From NCBI RefSeq assembly GCF_900106565.1, contig NZ_FNNJ01000004.1, positions 124,001-188,000 on the forward strand: a stretch of 64,000 nucleotides of DNA, given 5' to 3'. The stretch is from Lutibacter oricola (GTDB lineage Bacteria; Bacteroidota; Bacteroidia; Flavobacteriales; Flavobacteriaceae). The notes beneath the pieces are model-generated. The model saw only the letters and a program-made list of their open reading frames with translations. It made no database searches and had not been told where the DNA came from. The translations under genes were made by a program, and so were the position numbers. Shown one piece after another: positions 8,444-18,166 of this stretch; positions within the stretch are counted from its first letter, which is position 1, and every line of letters starts with the position of its first letter.

Positions 8444-10111
8444 ATGCCACAGTACCCAAAAAACAAGTTAGCACAATTAATTATAGCTAGTTGTGCAGCT
8501 CATAAAATAGAACATGTAGTAGTATCTCCTGGGTCTAGAAATGCACCTTTAACAATTGGTTTTTCTAATCATCCAAGTATTAAGGCGTATAGTGTTGTGG
8601 ACGAACGTTCGGCAGCTTTTTTTGCTTTAGGTATGGCGCAACAATTACAGCAACCTGTTGCAATTGTTTGTACATCAGGTTCTGCATTGTTAAATTATTA
8701 TCCTGCAGTTGCAGAGGCATATTATAGTAATATTCCGTTGGTAGTAATTTCTGCAGATAGGCCACAGCATTTAATAGATATTGGAGATGGACAAACAATT
8801 AGACAAGAAAATGTTTTTGAAAATCATATTTTAAGTTCGTTAAGTTTAGTAGAAGAATTAAATGTAGATAATTCTATTGCTGAAATGTTACACGAAACTA
8901 TTGAAACTTCAATAATAAATAAAGGTCCAGTACATATTAATGCTCCTTTTGATGAGCCTTTGTATGAAACTACTTCAGAATTGATGGTTTTAGAACCGGT
9001 AGATTCTAGTTTTGAAGAAATTCCGTTAGATGTAGATGAGTTGCAAGAGTATGCAACTATTTGGAATACTTCAAAAAAGAAAATTGTATTGGTTGGGGAA
9101 CATTATCCAAGTGAGTTATTGCAAATACAATTAACGCATTTAACCAAAGATCCTTCGGTATTAGTATTAATAGAAAACACAGCAAATGTTTCGCATTCAA
9201 GGTTTATTAATAGCATAGATAAATTAATTTTTCCTTTAGAAGATAATGAATTAGAGCTTTTTAAACCTGATATTTTATTAAGTTTAGGAGGTTTAATTGT
9301 TTCAAAAAAAATAAAACAACATTTACGTAAGTTTCAACCAAAAATGCATTGGCATGTAGATGGTAAAAGAGCTTTTGATACCTTTTTTAGCTTAAATCAT
9401 CATTTTAAAATTTCGGCAGAGTTATTTTTTAGTCAGTTTTTCTTTTTAACAAAACCAACTGAAAGTAATTTTCAAGAATTTTGGTTAACTAAAAAAGAAA
9501 GTAGATTAAAAAAACATAAGGAGTTTGTGGAGGAGTGTGAGTATTCAGATTTAAAAGTATTTGACACCTTATTAAAAGTAATTCCTAAAAATTCTAAACT
9601 ACAATTAAGTAATAGTTCTGTAATTAGATATTCTCAACTGTTTGATATTAATAAAACAGTAAAAATATTTTGTAATAGAGGTACAAGCGGAATTGATGGT
9701 AGTACAAGTACTGCCATTGGAGCAGCAACTGTTGTGCAGGAAAACACGGTGTTTGTAACAGGTGATATTAGTTTTTTTTATGATAGTAACGCTTTGTGGA
9801 ATAATTACATACCTGCAAACTTTAGAATTATTTTAATTAATAATAATGGAGGTGGTATTTTTAGATTTTTACCAGGACCGCAAAAAACAAATGCGTTAGA
9901 TTATTTTGAAACACCACATAATTTAACTGCAGAACATTTGTGTAAAATGTACAAATTAGAATATAAGTGTGCTAATAGTTTAAGTGAAGTAGAACAAGTA
10001 TTACAAAACTTTTTCGAAGAATCGGCTTCACCAAAACTTTTAGAAATATTTACCCCAAGAGAAGAGAATGATAAAATATTAAAAAAATATTTCAACAATT
10101 TAAAAGAATAA
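8444..10111 (+). CDS. menD: SEPHCHC synthase (2-oxoglutarate decarboxylase-type, menaquinone)
   Basis: A 555-residue thiamine-diphosphate enzyme that joins isochorismate and 2-oxoglutarate to form SEPHCHC. The N-terminal block HVVVSPGSRNAPLTIGF and DERSAAFFALGMA are MenD signatures. The ThDP-binding motif GDISFFYDSNALWNN lies near residues 445-460, followed by LINNNGGGIFRFLPG, which is typical of the family. Length is normal. It is followed after 3 bases by the S1-domain gene, so the two are co-transcribed. The remaining menaquinone genes (menB, menA, menC, menE), which often follow in Flavobacteriaceae, are not in this window. Confidence 0.93.
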   Translation: MPQYPKNKLAQLIIASCAAHKIEHVVVSPGSRNAPLTIGFSNHPSIKAYSVVDERSAAFFALGMAQQLQQPVAIVCTSGSALLNYYPAVAEAYYSNIPLVVISADRPQHLIDIGDGQTIRQENVFENHILSSLSLVEELNVDNSIAEMLHETIETSIINKGPVHINAPFDEPLYETTSELMVLEPVDSSFEEIPLDVDELQEYATIWNTSKKKIVLVGEHYPSELLQIQLTHLTKDPSVLVLIENTANVSHSRFINSIDKLIFPLEDNELELFKPDILLSLGGLIVSKKIKQHLRKFQPKMHWHVDGKRAFDTFFSLNHHFKISAELFFSQFFFLTKPTESNFQEFWLTKKESRLKKHKEFVEECEYSDLKVFDTLLKVIPKNSKLQLSNSSVIRYSQLFDINKTVKIFCNRGTSGIDGSTSTAIGAATVVQENTVFVTGDISFFYDSNALWNNYIPANFRIILINNNGGGIFRFLPGPQKTNALDYFETPHNLTAEHLCKMYKLEYKCANSLSEVEQVLQNFFEESASPKLLEIFTPREENDKILKKYFNNLKE

Positions 10112-10114
10112 AAA

Positions 10115-10537
10115 ATGGATTTAAAAGTAGGTGATAAAGTAGATTTAATTGTTGTTAGACAAACAGCATTAGGCTTTACAGTTTTAATAGATGAAGAGTT
10201 TGAAGGAATTTTATATCTAAATGAATTATATCAAAAAATAGAAGAAGGGCAAAAATTAGTTGGTTATATTAAAAAAATTCGTGATGACGAGAAAATTGAT
10301 GTAAGTCTTCAAGCTATTGGTTTTAAACATACTATTGTAAAAAATGAAATTACAATTTTAAATGCTTTAAGAAATAATAATGGTGAATTAGCTTTGCATG
10401 ATAAAAGTAATCCTGACGATATTAAATATCAATTAGGAATGAGTAAAAAAGCTTTTAAAAGTGCTATTGGAGGTTTGTATCGTCAAAAATTAATTACAAT
10501 TACTAATGAAGGAATAACATTAGGAGGTCAACAATAA
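10115..10537 (+). CDS. Short CvfB-like S1 RNA-binding protein
   Basis: A 140-residue protein. Residues 1-65 form an S1 OB-fold (VGDKVDLIVVRQTALGFTVLIDEEFEGILYLNEL). Residues 75-137 form a winged helix (ALHDKSNPDDIKYQLGMSKKAFKSAIGGLYRQKLI). CvfB proteins of Firmicutes have several S1 domains before the winged helix; this one keeps a single S1 domain plus the winged helix. It probably binds RNA in the cytoplasm. It sits 3 bases after menD and ends at a strong bidirectional terminator, closing the menD transcript. Confidence 0.8.
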   Translation: MDLKVGDKVDLIVVRQTALGFTVLIDEEFEGILYLNELYQKIEEGQKLVGYIKKIRDDEKIDVSLQAIGFKHTIVKNEITILNALRNNNGELALHDKSNPDDIKYQLGMSKKAFKSAIGGLYRQKLITITNEGITLGGQQ

Positions 10538-10539
10538 AG

Positions 10540-10572
10540 AAAAAAGGCAGGATTTAAATCCTGCCTTTTTTT
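10540..10572. terminator. Bidirectional Rho-independent terminator
   Basis: A 16-bp perfect palindrome built on GGCAGGATTT/AAATCCTGCC, flanked by A-run and T-run so that it works on both strands. It separates the S1-domain gene from the convergent hutH and overlaps the hutH stop codon. Confidence 0.9.
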
Positions 10573-12082
10573 ATCTAAATAATTCTTCGTTTTCTATTTC
10601 TAGCGTTTTAATAAACTGTTTAGATTTTTCAATTTCAGTACTTAAAATTTTATCGTTTTCTATAAAAGGAATTTCTTTTCTGTACGATTCTAAAACCGAC
10701 TCTAAAAAAGGTGAAGTTTTAGTAGGCACTCTAAAATGTAAAGCTTGCGAAGCATTTAAAAGTTCAATAGCTAAAATAGTTTCAATATTATCTACAATTC
10801 GTTTTGCTTTTGTAGCTCCATTTGCCCCCATACTAACGTGGTCTTCTTGTCCGTTGCTCGATACAATAGAATCTGTAGAAGTTGGGTTGGCTAACTGTTT
10901 GTTTTGATTTACAATACTTGCTGCTGTATATTGTGGTATCATAAAACCACTATTTAAACCAGGGTTTTTAACTAAAAATGGAGGTAAACCACGTAAACCA
11001 GAAACTAATTGAAATATTCGTCTTTCAGAAATATTACCAATCTCAGCCATTGCTATGCTTAAAAAATCTAGCGATAATGCAAGTGGTTGACCGTGAAAGT
11101 TTCCACCAGAAATAATTTCATTTTCATCAACAAAAATATTTGGATTATCAGTTACTGAATTAATTTCAGTCATAAAAACTTGCTTGCAATAAGTTAGAGC
11201 ATCTTTACTAGCGCCGTGAACCTGCGGCATACATCTAAACGAATATGGATCTTGAACATGTTCTTTTGGTTGTGAAATTAGTTCGCTATCCTCTAAAAAC
11301 TCTTGAATACGTTTGGCAGTTTTAATTTGGCCGTTATGCGGTCTAATTTTATGTATTAAATGATTAAATGGCGAAATTCTACCATCAAAAGCTTCTAATG
11401 ATAAAGTTCCAATCATATCAGCAAGATAAGATAGTTGGTATGATTTTAATATTAAATGAACACCATAAGCGCTCATAAACTGAGTACCATTTAAAAGCGC
11501 TAAACCTTCTTTAGATTTAAGTTTAATTTTTTTCCATTCGAACCTTCTTAGTAAAGATCTTCCTGAAATTATTTTTCCTTTATAGCTAACTTTACCTTCA
11601 CCAAAAAGTGGCAGAGATAAGTGTGCTAAAGGAGCTAAATCTCCAGATGCGCCTAAAGAACCTTGTGTGTATACAATTGGTAAAATATCGTTATTATAAA
11701 ATTCAATAAGCCTTTCAACAGTTTCTACTTGCACACCAGAGTGTCCGTAGCTTAAAGATTGTATTTTTAAAAACAGCATTAGTTTAACAATATCTTTAGG
11801 AACTTCTTCTCCAGTACCACAAGCGTGGCTCATTACCAAATTTTCTTGAAGTTTACGTAAGTTTTTATTGTCTATTTTAACGTTACATAACGATCCAAAA
11901 CCGGTATTAATACCGTACAAAGGTTTTGAGTTTGATTTTATTTTTTCATCTAAAAATAATCTACATTTAATTATATTATCAATAGCTTCATTAGATAATT
12001 TTAAAGGTATATTTAAGTGAATTATCGTTCTTAACGTTTCAAAATCTAAAGGATCCGAAGTTATGTAATGAAAATTTGTCAT
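10571..12082 (-). CDS. hutH: Histidine ammonia-lyase
   Basis: A 503-residue lyase with the MIO cofactor triad Ala-Ser-Gly at residues 145-147 in GSLGASGDLAPLAHL. It also has LYGINTGFGSL near the N-terminus, the substrate-pocket SHACGTG, and the conserved NGQEDHVSMGANGA. It would deaminate histidine to urocanate. I prefer the ATG at 12082 over an in-frame TTG seven codons upstream. No other hut genes (hutU, hutI, hutG) are nearby. Related aromatic lyases acting on tyrosine exist in Flavobacteriaceae, so substrate specificity is likely but not proven. It is monocistronic, ending at a shared terminator. Confidence 0.85.
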   Translation of the reverse strand: MTNFHYITSDPLDFETLRTIIHLNIPLKLSNEAIDNIIKCRLFLDEKIKSNSKPLYGINTGFGSLCNVKIDNKNLRKLQENLVMSHACGTGEEVPKDIVKLMLFLKIQSLSYGHSGVQVETVERLIEFYNNDILPIVYTQGSLGASGDLAPLAHLSLPLFGEGKVSYKGKIISGRSLLRRFEWKKIKLKSKEGLALLNGTQFMSAYGVHLILKSYQLSYLADMIGTLSLEAFDGRISPFNHLIHKIRPHNGQIKTAKRIQEFLEDSELISQPKEHVQDPYSFRCMPQVHGASKDALTYCKQVFMTEINSVTDNPNIFVDENEIISGGNFHGQPLALSLDFLSIAMAEIGNISERRIFQLVSGLRGLPPFLVKNPGLNSGFMIPQYTAASIVNQNKQLANPTSTDSIVSSNGQEDHVSMGANGATKAKRIVDNIETILAIELLNASQALHFRVPTKTSPFLESVLESYRKEIPFIENDKILSTEIEKSKQFIKTLEIENEELFR

Positions 12083-12216
12083 AGGTGTAAATTGGTATAT
12101 CAAAGTTGGAAATTCAAAACCACATATGCAAATATTATATTAAAGTTACAGTATTAATATTCAATTGATTTTTTAATTATATCTTTGGAAACTTATTAAA
12201 CAATTCAATTAAAAAA

Positions 12217-13590
12217 ATGAAAAAAATAGCATTTCTTATTGCTTTAATCACAGTTGTTTCTTGTAAAAAAGAGGTTCCTGTAGATTATGCAATTGTATCT
12301 GGTAAAATTACAAACAAAACAGGTGATAATTTAACTGTTACTAGTAAGGATAGATCTTTTAAACAAGTAATAAATGTAAACAAAGACGGTACTTTTAAAG
12401 ATACTTTAAGAGTTGAGCCAAATGTATATATTTTGTCTCAAGGTAGAAATGGTTTAGAGTTGTTTATTGAAAACAAAAATAATATTGAAGTAAGTTTTGA
12501 TGTAAAAAATATGGATAGTACTCTTGTTGTTAGTGGAGTAGGATCAGAAACTTCGAACTATTTATTAGCTAAAAACAAAAAAATAAAAGAATTGGTTGGT
12601 AAAGGAACCGAAATTTACACTAAAGATGAGAATGCCTATAAAGCTACTCGTTTAGAAATTAAAAATTCTGTAGAAAGTGTTTTAAATAAAGCTACTGGAA
12701 TTTCAGAAGCATTTAAAGCAAAAGAACTTAATAGTATTAATTATGATTATATATCTAAATTAAATATTTATGAACGTTACCACGAGCATTATGCAAAGAA
12801 AAAAGGATTTAAAGTTTCTAAAGATTTTTTAGCAGATGTTGAGCAGGTTACTGACTTTAATAATGAAGAAGATTTTAAATTTTCGCAAAGTTATAAGGAT
12901 ATTGTAAATAGACATTACAGAATAGAATCTGAAAAATTAGTAAAGGATGATTTAGGTGAAGATTTAGCTTTTTTAAAGGCGGTTAGCAAAGCTACAAACC
13001 CAGTAATAAAAAATCAGTTATTGTTTGATGATGCTAAGTATGGAATTACTTATACTGAAAATTTAGAAGACTATTATAAGTTTTTTATGGATAACTCTTC
13101 AAACAAAAAGCAAAAAGAAGAAATTACTAAAAGTTACAATAAGTTAAAAACAGTGGCTAAAGGTCAGCCTTCTCCAAATTTTGTGGGTTACGAGAATTAT
13201 AACGGAGGAACAAGTTCTTTAGAAGATTTTAAAGGCAAATATGTATATGTAGATGTTTGGGCAACTTGGTGCGGACCTTGTAAACGTGAAATTCCTGCAT
13301 TAAAAGAGTTAGAGAAAAAATATCACGGTAAAAATATTGAGTTTGTGAGTATTTCAGTTGATAAAGCTAAAGATCACGATGTTTGGAAAAAAATGATTAA
13401 AGAAAAAGAAATGAAAGGTGTTCAATTATTTGCCGACAAAGACTGGAGTTCAGAATTTGTAAAAGGATATTTAATAAAAGGAATTCCTCGTTTTATTTTA
13501 ATTGATACAGAAGGAAATATTATAAATGCAAATGCAAAACGTCCGTCAGATCCAAAATTGGTTGACGATATTAACAGTTTAAATATATAA
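12217..13590 (+). CDS. TlpA-like thioredoxin lipoprotein (first of tandem pair)
   Basis: A 457-residue protein with a lipoprotein signal (lipobox ending VVSC, residue 17). An N-terminal beta-rich DUF4369-like domain covers about residues 25-110, and a long helical middle section runs to about 310. A C-terminal thioredoxin fold has the redox motif WCGPC at residues 351-355 and the cis-proline in GIPRFILID. Such proteins reduce or exchange disulfides in the periplasm, anchored to a membrane. The next gene, 4 bases on, is a shorter paralogue, so they form an operon that probably arose by duplication. A TATCTTTG -7-like element lies at 12180-12187. Confidence 0.87.
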   Translation: MKKIAFLIALITVVSCKKEVPVDYAIVSGKITNKTGDNLTVTSKDRSFKQVINVNKDGTFKDTLRVEPNVYILSQGRNGLELFIENKNNIEVSFDVKNMDSTLVVSGVGSETSNYLLAKNKKIKELVGKGTEIYTKDENAYKATRLEIKNSVESVLNKATGISEAFKAKELNSINYDYISKLNIYERYHEHYAKKKGFKVSKDFLADVEQVTDFNNEEDFKFSQSYKDIVNRHYRIESEKLVKDDLGEDLAFLKAVSKATNPVIKNQLLFDDAKYGITYTENLEDYYKFFMDNSSNKKQKEEITKSYNKLKTVAKGQPSPNFVGYENYNGGTSSLEDFKGKYVYVDVWATWCGPCKREIPALKELEKKYHGKNIEFVSISVDKAKDHDVWKKMIKEKEMKGVQLFADKDWSSEFVKGYLIKGIPRFILIDTEGNIINANAKRPSDPKLVDDINSLNI

Positions 13591-13594
13591 ATTA

Positions 13595-14617
13595 ATGAGA
13601 AAAATATCAATATTAGTAATAGCAGTAGCAACTTTATTTGTTGCTTGTGAAGAAAAATTAACTGATTACGCAAAAGTATCTGGAACTTTAAAAACAGACG
13701 CTAAAGAAGTAACTATAAAAGGAAGAGAATACACAAAAACTATTGCTGTAGACGAAAACGGAAACTTTTCTGATACGTTAAAAGTAAAGGCAGATTTTTA
13801 TTTAATGTCTACTGCAAATGGTGAGCGTACTTCATTATTTTTAAAAAATGGTTACAATATTACATTAAACCAAAAAGAGGAAACTTTTGAAAAAGGTTTT
13901 ACTTATAGTGGAGAAGGTAAGGAGTCTAACAGTTATTTTTCAAATTTAATAGCCTTTTTTGCAGGTGATAATGGGAACCCAAAAGAGTATTTTAAATTAG
14001 ACGAAGCTGCTTATGCTGCAAAAGTTAAAGAATCTAAAGAGTTATTAAATGCTTATAGTAAAGTAGGTGTAGACTCTTTAGTTTTAACTATGGTTGAAAA
14101 TAATAACAAGCAATTTTTTAATTTTGTTGAAAGTAGTTATAAAAGAGAACACGATAATTTAATTAAGTTTTCTCCAGGAAAAGTATCTCCAGAGTTTGTT
14201 AATTACGAAAACTTTAAAGGAGGTAAAACATCTTTAAAAGATCTTAGAGGTAAATTTGTTTATATAGATGTATGGGCAACTTGGTGTGGACCTTGTATTA
14301 GAGAAATTCCTTCATTAAAAAAGTTAGAAGAAGAATTACACGGTAAAAACATTGAATTTGTTAGTATTTCTGTAGATAACGTAGATGGAAAAAGAGGTAG
14401 CCACGATGCTTGGAAAAAAATGGTAGCTAAAGAACAATTAGGTGGTATTCAATTATATGCCGATAAAGATTTTAGTTCAGATTTTATTAGAGCCTACGGT
14501 GTTAACAGTATTCCAAGGTTTATTTTAATTGATGATAAAGGAAATATTGTAGATTCAAATGCAAACAGACCTTCAAATCCAAAATTAAAGGAACAACTTT
14601 TAGAGTTGGGTATTTAA
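13595..14617 (+). CDS. TlpA-like thioredoxin lipoprotein (second of tandem pair)
   Basis: A 340-residue paralogue of the preceding protein with the same plan: lipobox (FVAC, residue 18), a DUF4369-like N-terminal domain, a short helical linker and a thioredoxin domain with WCGPC at residues 230-234 and SIPRFILID near the end. It lacks about 115 residues of the middle helical section found in the first copy. Conserved blocks such as EIPxLKxLE, HGKNIEFVSISVD and LYADKDFSSDF make the duplication plain. It is periplasmic and membrane anchored, and probably a thiol-disulfide reductase. A strong terminator follows. Confidence 0.87.
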   Translation: MRKISILVIAVATLFVACEEKLTDYAKVSGTLKTDAKEVTIKGREYTKTIAVDENGNFSDTLKVKADFYLMSTANGERTSLFLKNGYNITLNQKEETFEKGFTYSGEGKESNSYFSNLIAFFAGDNGNPKEYFKLDEAAYAAKVKESKELLNAYSKVGVDSLVLTMVENNNKQFFNFVESSYKREHDNLIKFSPGKVSPEFVNYENFKGGKTSLKDLRGKFVYIDVWATWCGPCIREIPSLKKLEEELHGKNIEFVSISVDNVDGKRGSHDAWKKMVAKEQLGGIQLYADKDFSSDFIRAYGVNSIPRFILIDDKGNIVDSNANRPSNPKLKEQLLELGI

Positions 14618-14634
14618 AAAATATAGAGAGTAAT

Positions 14635-14668
14635 AAAAAAGCCTGAAGTTATCTTCAGGCTTTTTTTT
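14635..14668. terminator. Bidirectional Rho-independent terminator
   Basis: The stem GCCTGAAG/CTTCAGGC with loop TTAT is flanked by six A and eight T. It serves both the thioredoxin pair and the convergent nnr gene. Confidence 0.9.
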
Positions 14669-14672
14669 ATGT

Positions 14673-16220
14673 TTAATTTTCAGGTTCTTCTTCGGTTTGT
14701 TGTGGTTGCTGTTGTTCTTGTTTAAACAAGTCTAAAATAGCATCAGGTAAATAATCTAAAATGGTAGACGCTGTGAAAGCTTCAAAGCCAATTTCTTGAC
14801 TAGCAATATCAGCTGTTTTACCATGTAAATAAACTCCATAAATAGCAGCTATTAAATTTTCATAACCTTGCGCTATTAAACCAGTAATAATACCCGTTAA
14901 AACATCTCCGCTACCAGCAGTTGCTAAAGCTTGGTTTCCTGTAGAATTTACAAATAGTTCATTACCATTTACCACAATGGTATGTGCATCTTTAATAACA
15001 ATTATTACATTGTTTTCTTTAGAGTATTTTTGAGCACGTTTTATTTTATCAGTATCATTTTTCCAAGTTCCAATTAAGCGCTCTAATTCTTTTGGATGCG
15101 GTGTTAATATAGAGTTTTTTGGTAAATGAGTAGCTAAATTAGGGTTTAGAGCTAATAAATTAATAGCGTCCGCATCTATAACAAGAGGTGTTTTGTTTTC
15201 TGAAATAAATTTTTCAAAACCTAATTTTGTTTTTTCTGAAGTTCCCATTCCTGGACCAATTCCAATAACTGTTGGTTTTGTTTTAAAGTTGAAATATTTT
15301 AAAGCGTTATCATCATCAACTTCTACCATAGCTTCCGGAATTGCTATTTGCAAAATGTTATATCCACATTTAGGCGTGTAAGCAGTAACTAAACCACTAC
15401 CAATTTTTAAAGCTGCTTTTGAAGCTAAAGTAACCGCTCCAATTTTTCCAAAGCTACCACCAATAATTAATGAATGACCAAAAGTTCCTTTATGCGACCA
15501 TTTATCACGTGGTTTATATAATGGTTTTATTTCGTTTTTCCCAATAAAATGAGACGCAGGTTTTAAGGTTTCTATAAAATTTTGATCTAAGCCAATATCA
15601 ATTACTTCCCAAGTGTTAATGGCTTCTTTGTTTTCAGGTAAAAAGAAGGCAAGTTTAGGACATTGAAATGTAAGTGTATGCCCAGCATTTAAAATAGTAG
15701 AACTATCTGTATTAGATTTATCACTATACATACCAGAAGGTATATCTATAGCTAAGGTAAATACTTTAGTACTATTTATATATTGAATTAATTTTTTTGA
15801 AAAACCTGCAGGTTTACGAGAAAGGCCATTACCAAAAATAGCATCGATAACAATGTCTTCAAATTTAACTTCAGGAAATTCATTTTCGTGACTAATAACT
15901 TCTGGCCATTCGCCAATTTCTTTTAATCGGTTATAATTAGTTAAGAATTCGTTTGTACGTTTATCACTAAAGTTAACAACATAACAACTAACATTGTAGC
16001 CGTGTTGGTGTAAATGCCTTGCCATTACTAAGCCATCACCACCATTGTTACCTATACCGCAAAAAACATGTATTTTTATTTGTTGACCTTGTAAGCGAGA
16101 ATGAAGCCACTGAAAGCATAGTGTTGCAGCGTTTTCCATTAAGTCTACAGATGAAATTCCGTTTGTATTTATAGTAGCCTTATCGGCTTTAGCAATTTGT
16201 TTTGAATTTAATATATACAT
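14673..16220 (-). CDS. nnr: Bifunctional NAD(P)H-hydrate epimerase / ADP-dependent dehydratase
   Basis: A 515-residue fusion repairing hydrated NADH and NADPH. Residues 1-215 are the YjeF_N epimerase (NAATLCFQWL, VFCGIGNNGGDGLVMARHL, DAIFGNGLSR). Residues 225-500 are the ribokinase-like dehydratase (GTFGHSLIIGGSFGKIGA, IGIGPGMG, LTPHPKELERL, TAGSGDVLTGIITGL). Length and order match the normal bacterial fusion. The C-terminal tail is rich in Gln and Glu and probably disordered. It lies downstream of accA, with a terminator between them, so it is probably transcribed separately. Confidence 0.93.
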   Translation of the reverse strand: MYILNSKQIAKADKATINTNGISSVDLMENAATLCFQWLHSRLQGQQIKIHVFCGIGNNGGDGLVMARHLHQHGYNVSCYVVNFSDKRTNEFLTNYNRLKEIGEWPEVISHENEFPEVKFEDIVIDAIFGNGLSRKPAGFSKKLIQYINSTKVFTLAIDIPSGMYSDKSNTDSSTILNAGHTLTFQCPKLAFFLPENKEAINTWEVIDIGLDQNFIETLKPASHFIGKNEIKPLYKPRDKWSHKGTFGHSLIIGGSFGKIGAVTLASKAALKIGSGLVTAYTPKCGYNILQIAIPEAMVEVDDDNALKYFNFKTKPTVIGIGPGMGTSEKTKLGFEKFISENKTPLVIDADAINLLALNPNLATHLPKNSILTPHPKELERLIGTWKNDTDKIKRAQKYSKENNVIIVIKDAHTIVVNGNELFVNSTGNQALATAGSGDVLTGIITGLIAQGYENLIAAIYGVYLHGKTADIASQEIGFEAFTASTILDYLPDAILDLFKQEQQQPQQTEEEPEN

Positions 16221-16231
16221 ATTTTAAAAAT

Positions 16232-16266
16232 AAAAAAAACCACTCAAATTTGAGTGGTTTTTTTTT
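16232..16266 (-). terminator. Rho-independent terminator downstream of accA
   Basis: The perfect stem CCACTCAAA/TTTGAGTGG is flanked by long A and T runs. It lies between the accA stop and the nnr start, both on the minus strand, so it should end the tgt-to-accA transcript. Confidence 0.88.
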
Positions 16267-16272
16267 ATTTTT

Positions 16273-17226
16273 TTATCCTTTAAATTCTCCCATCTGAGAA
16301 TATTTTTCCATTCGTTTTAGAACAAGTTCATCTTTAGGTAAATCTTTCAATTCTTCGTAAGCACTTAGAATTGTTTTTTTAACTTCTTCAAAAGCCGTAA
16401 CTCTATCGAAATGCGCACCACCAAGAGGTTCTTTAATAATACCGTCAATTAACTTTTGCTTTTTCATATCTTCAGCAGTTAATTTTAAGGCTTCAGCAGC
16501 TTCTTCTTTGTGTTCCCAGCTTCTCCATAAAATAGAAGAGCAAGATTCAGGAGAAATTACTGTGTACCAAGTGTTTTCCATCATAAAAACTTTGTCTCCA
16601 ACACCAATTCCAACAGCTCCACCAGAAGCACCTTCACCAATAACAATTGTTATAACAGGTGTTTTTAAACGACTCATTTCAAGAATATTTCTAGCAATTG
16701 CTTCACCTTGTCCACGTTCTTCAGCTTCTAAACCTGGGTATGCTCCAGGAGTATCTAATAAAGTAACTACAGGAATTCCAAATTTTTCGGCCATTTTCAT
16801 TAATCGAAGTGCTTTTCTGTATCCTTCTGGATTTGGCATTCCAAAGTTTCTGTATTGGCGAGTTTTAGTGTTGTAACCTTTTTGTTGACCAATAAACATA
16901 AATGATTGATCTCCAATTTTACCTAAACCTCCAACCATAGCTTTGTCATCTTTTACAGTTCTGTCTCCGTGCAGCTCCATAAAAGTTTCACCAGCTAAAA
17001 AGTTGATATGATCTAATGTGTAAGGTCTACTAGGGTGTCTTGATAATTGTACACGTTGCCAAGCAGTCAAGTTTTTATATATATCTTTCTTTGTTTTTTG
17101 CAATTTTTTTTCAATGTTTTTGCAGCTGTCGCTAACATCTACATCGCTTTCTTCACCTATTAGCACACATTTGTCCAATTGTTCTTCTAACTCTTTAATA
17201 GGTAATTCAAATTCTAAATACTCCAT
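16273..17226 (-). CDS. accA: Acetyl-CoA carboxylase carboxyltransferase subunit alpha
   Basis: A 317-residue protein that, with AccD, transfers the carboxyl group from biotin to acetyl-CoA in fatty-acid synthesis. Signatures are [74 protein letters not shown] and [15 protein letters not shown]. Length and start ([17 protein letters not shown]) are as expected. It is the last gene before a terminator. The upstream exporter gene ends 55 bases away on the same strand. Confidence 0.96.
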   Translation of the reverse strand: MEYLEFELPIKELEEQLDKCVLIGEESDVDVSDSCKNIEKKLQKTKKDIYKNLTAWQRVQLSRHPSRPYTLDHINFLAGETFMELHGDRTVKDDKAMVGGLGKIGDQSFMFIGQQKGYNTKTRQYRNFGMPNPEGYRKALRLMKMAEKFGIPVVTLLDTPGAYPGLEAEERGQGEAIARNILEMSRLKTPVITIVIGEGASGGAVGIGVGDKVFMMENTWYTVISPESCSSILWRSWEHKEEAAEALKLTAEDMKKQKLIDGIIKEPLGGAHFDRVTAFEEVKKTILSAYEELKDLPKDELVLKRMEKYSQMGEFKG

Positions 17227-17281
17227 ATTTTTTTAAGTTTGGGTGTAGCTACAAATATAATAACTTACATAGTTTTGATAG

Positions 17282-18166
17282 TTAATTTATTCGCTTTTTT
17301 TTATTTTTTATAATGCCATTGGCTATTACTGTTAATATAATAATTACTGCTCCTATATAAAATTCGAAACTCATTTGTTCCTTTTCTCCAAAAATTATTA
17401 ATGCTAAAATAATGGCATAAATTGGTTCTAAGTTTATGGTAAGCATTACAGTATATGGTGTTAGATATTTCATAATTCTAACAGATACAATAAATGCGTA
17501 TGCAGTACAAATACTACTTAGTATAAGTATATAGCTAAAGTCTGATAAGTTTAAAGTGTAATCTTCTGCATTAAAACCTGTGGTTGCAAAAACAAAAACA
17601 GTAATAAATAATACACCAAATAATAATTGGTATAATGAAATTGCTTCAGCATCATATTGTTTAACATATAAACCATTTAAAACAGAAAATAAAGCGGATA
17701 AAAATGCAGCGATTAATGCATATATAATTCCTAATGCATATTCTCCTTCAACATTAAAAATTAAATAAAGCCCAGAAATTACTATGAGACCAAATATAAA
17801 TTCTAAAGGGTTTATTCTTCGTTTAAAAAATAAAGGTTCTAATAATGAGGTGAATAAGGCTCCTGTACTTAACGAAACTAGTGCAACAGAAACGTTGGAG
17901 ACTTTAATAGCCGAGAAAAATGCAACCCAATGGGTGGCTATAATTACACCACCAATAACAAATTTTATAATTGCTTTGGGTGGTATTTTTAAGCTTTTCT
18001 TTTTTATTAAAAAATAACCAACAGTAAAAATTACTGCAAACAACATTCTATACCATACTAAAGGAATTGCATCGATACTTATTAGAGCACCAAGTATCGC
18101 GGTAAACCCCCAAATAAATACAATAAAGTGTAAATGAAGGTAATTATTTAGTTTAGCTGTTGACAT
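17282..18166 (-). CDS. DMT-superfamily (EamA) transporter
   Basis: A 294-residue inner-membrane protein with ten predicted transmembrane helices in two EamA repeats (about residues 7-140 and 150-285). Typical marks are FIWGFTAILGALI in helix 1, VSLSTGALFTSLLEPLFFKRRI and the second-repeat VMLTINLEPIYAIILALIIFGE. The family exports amino acids, nucleosides or other metabolites; the substrate is not predictable. The start overlaps the end of the upstream LptF/G-type gene by 14 bases, so they are translationally linked. Confidence 0.88.
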   Translation of the reverse strand: MSTAKLNNYLHLHFIVFIWGFTAILGALISIDAIPLVWYRMLFAVIFTVGYFLIKKKSLKIPPKAIIKFVIGGVIIATHWVAFFSAIKVSNVSVALVSLSTGALFTSLLEPLFFKRRINPLEFIFGLIVISGLYLIFNVEGEYALGIIYALIAAFLSALFSVLNGLYVKQYDAEAISLYQLLFGVLFITVFVFATTGFNAEDYTLNLSDFSYILILSSICTAYAFIVSVRIMKYLTPYTVMLTINLEPIYAIILALIIFGEKEQMSFEFYIGAVIIILTVIANGIIKNKKKRIN

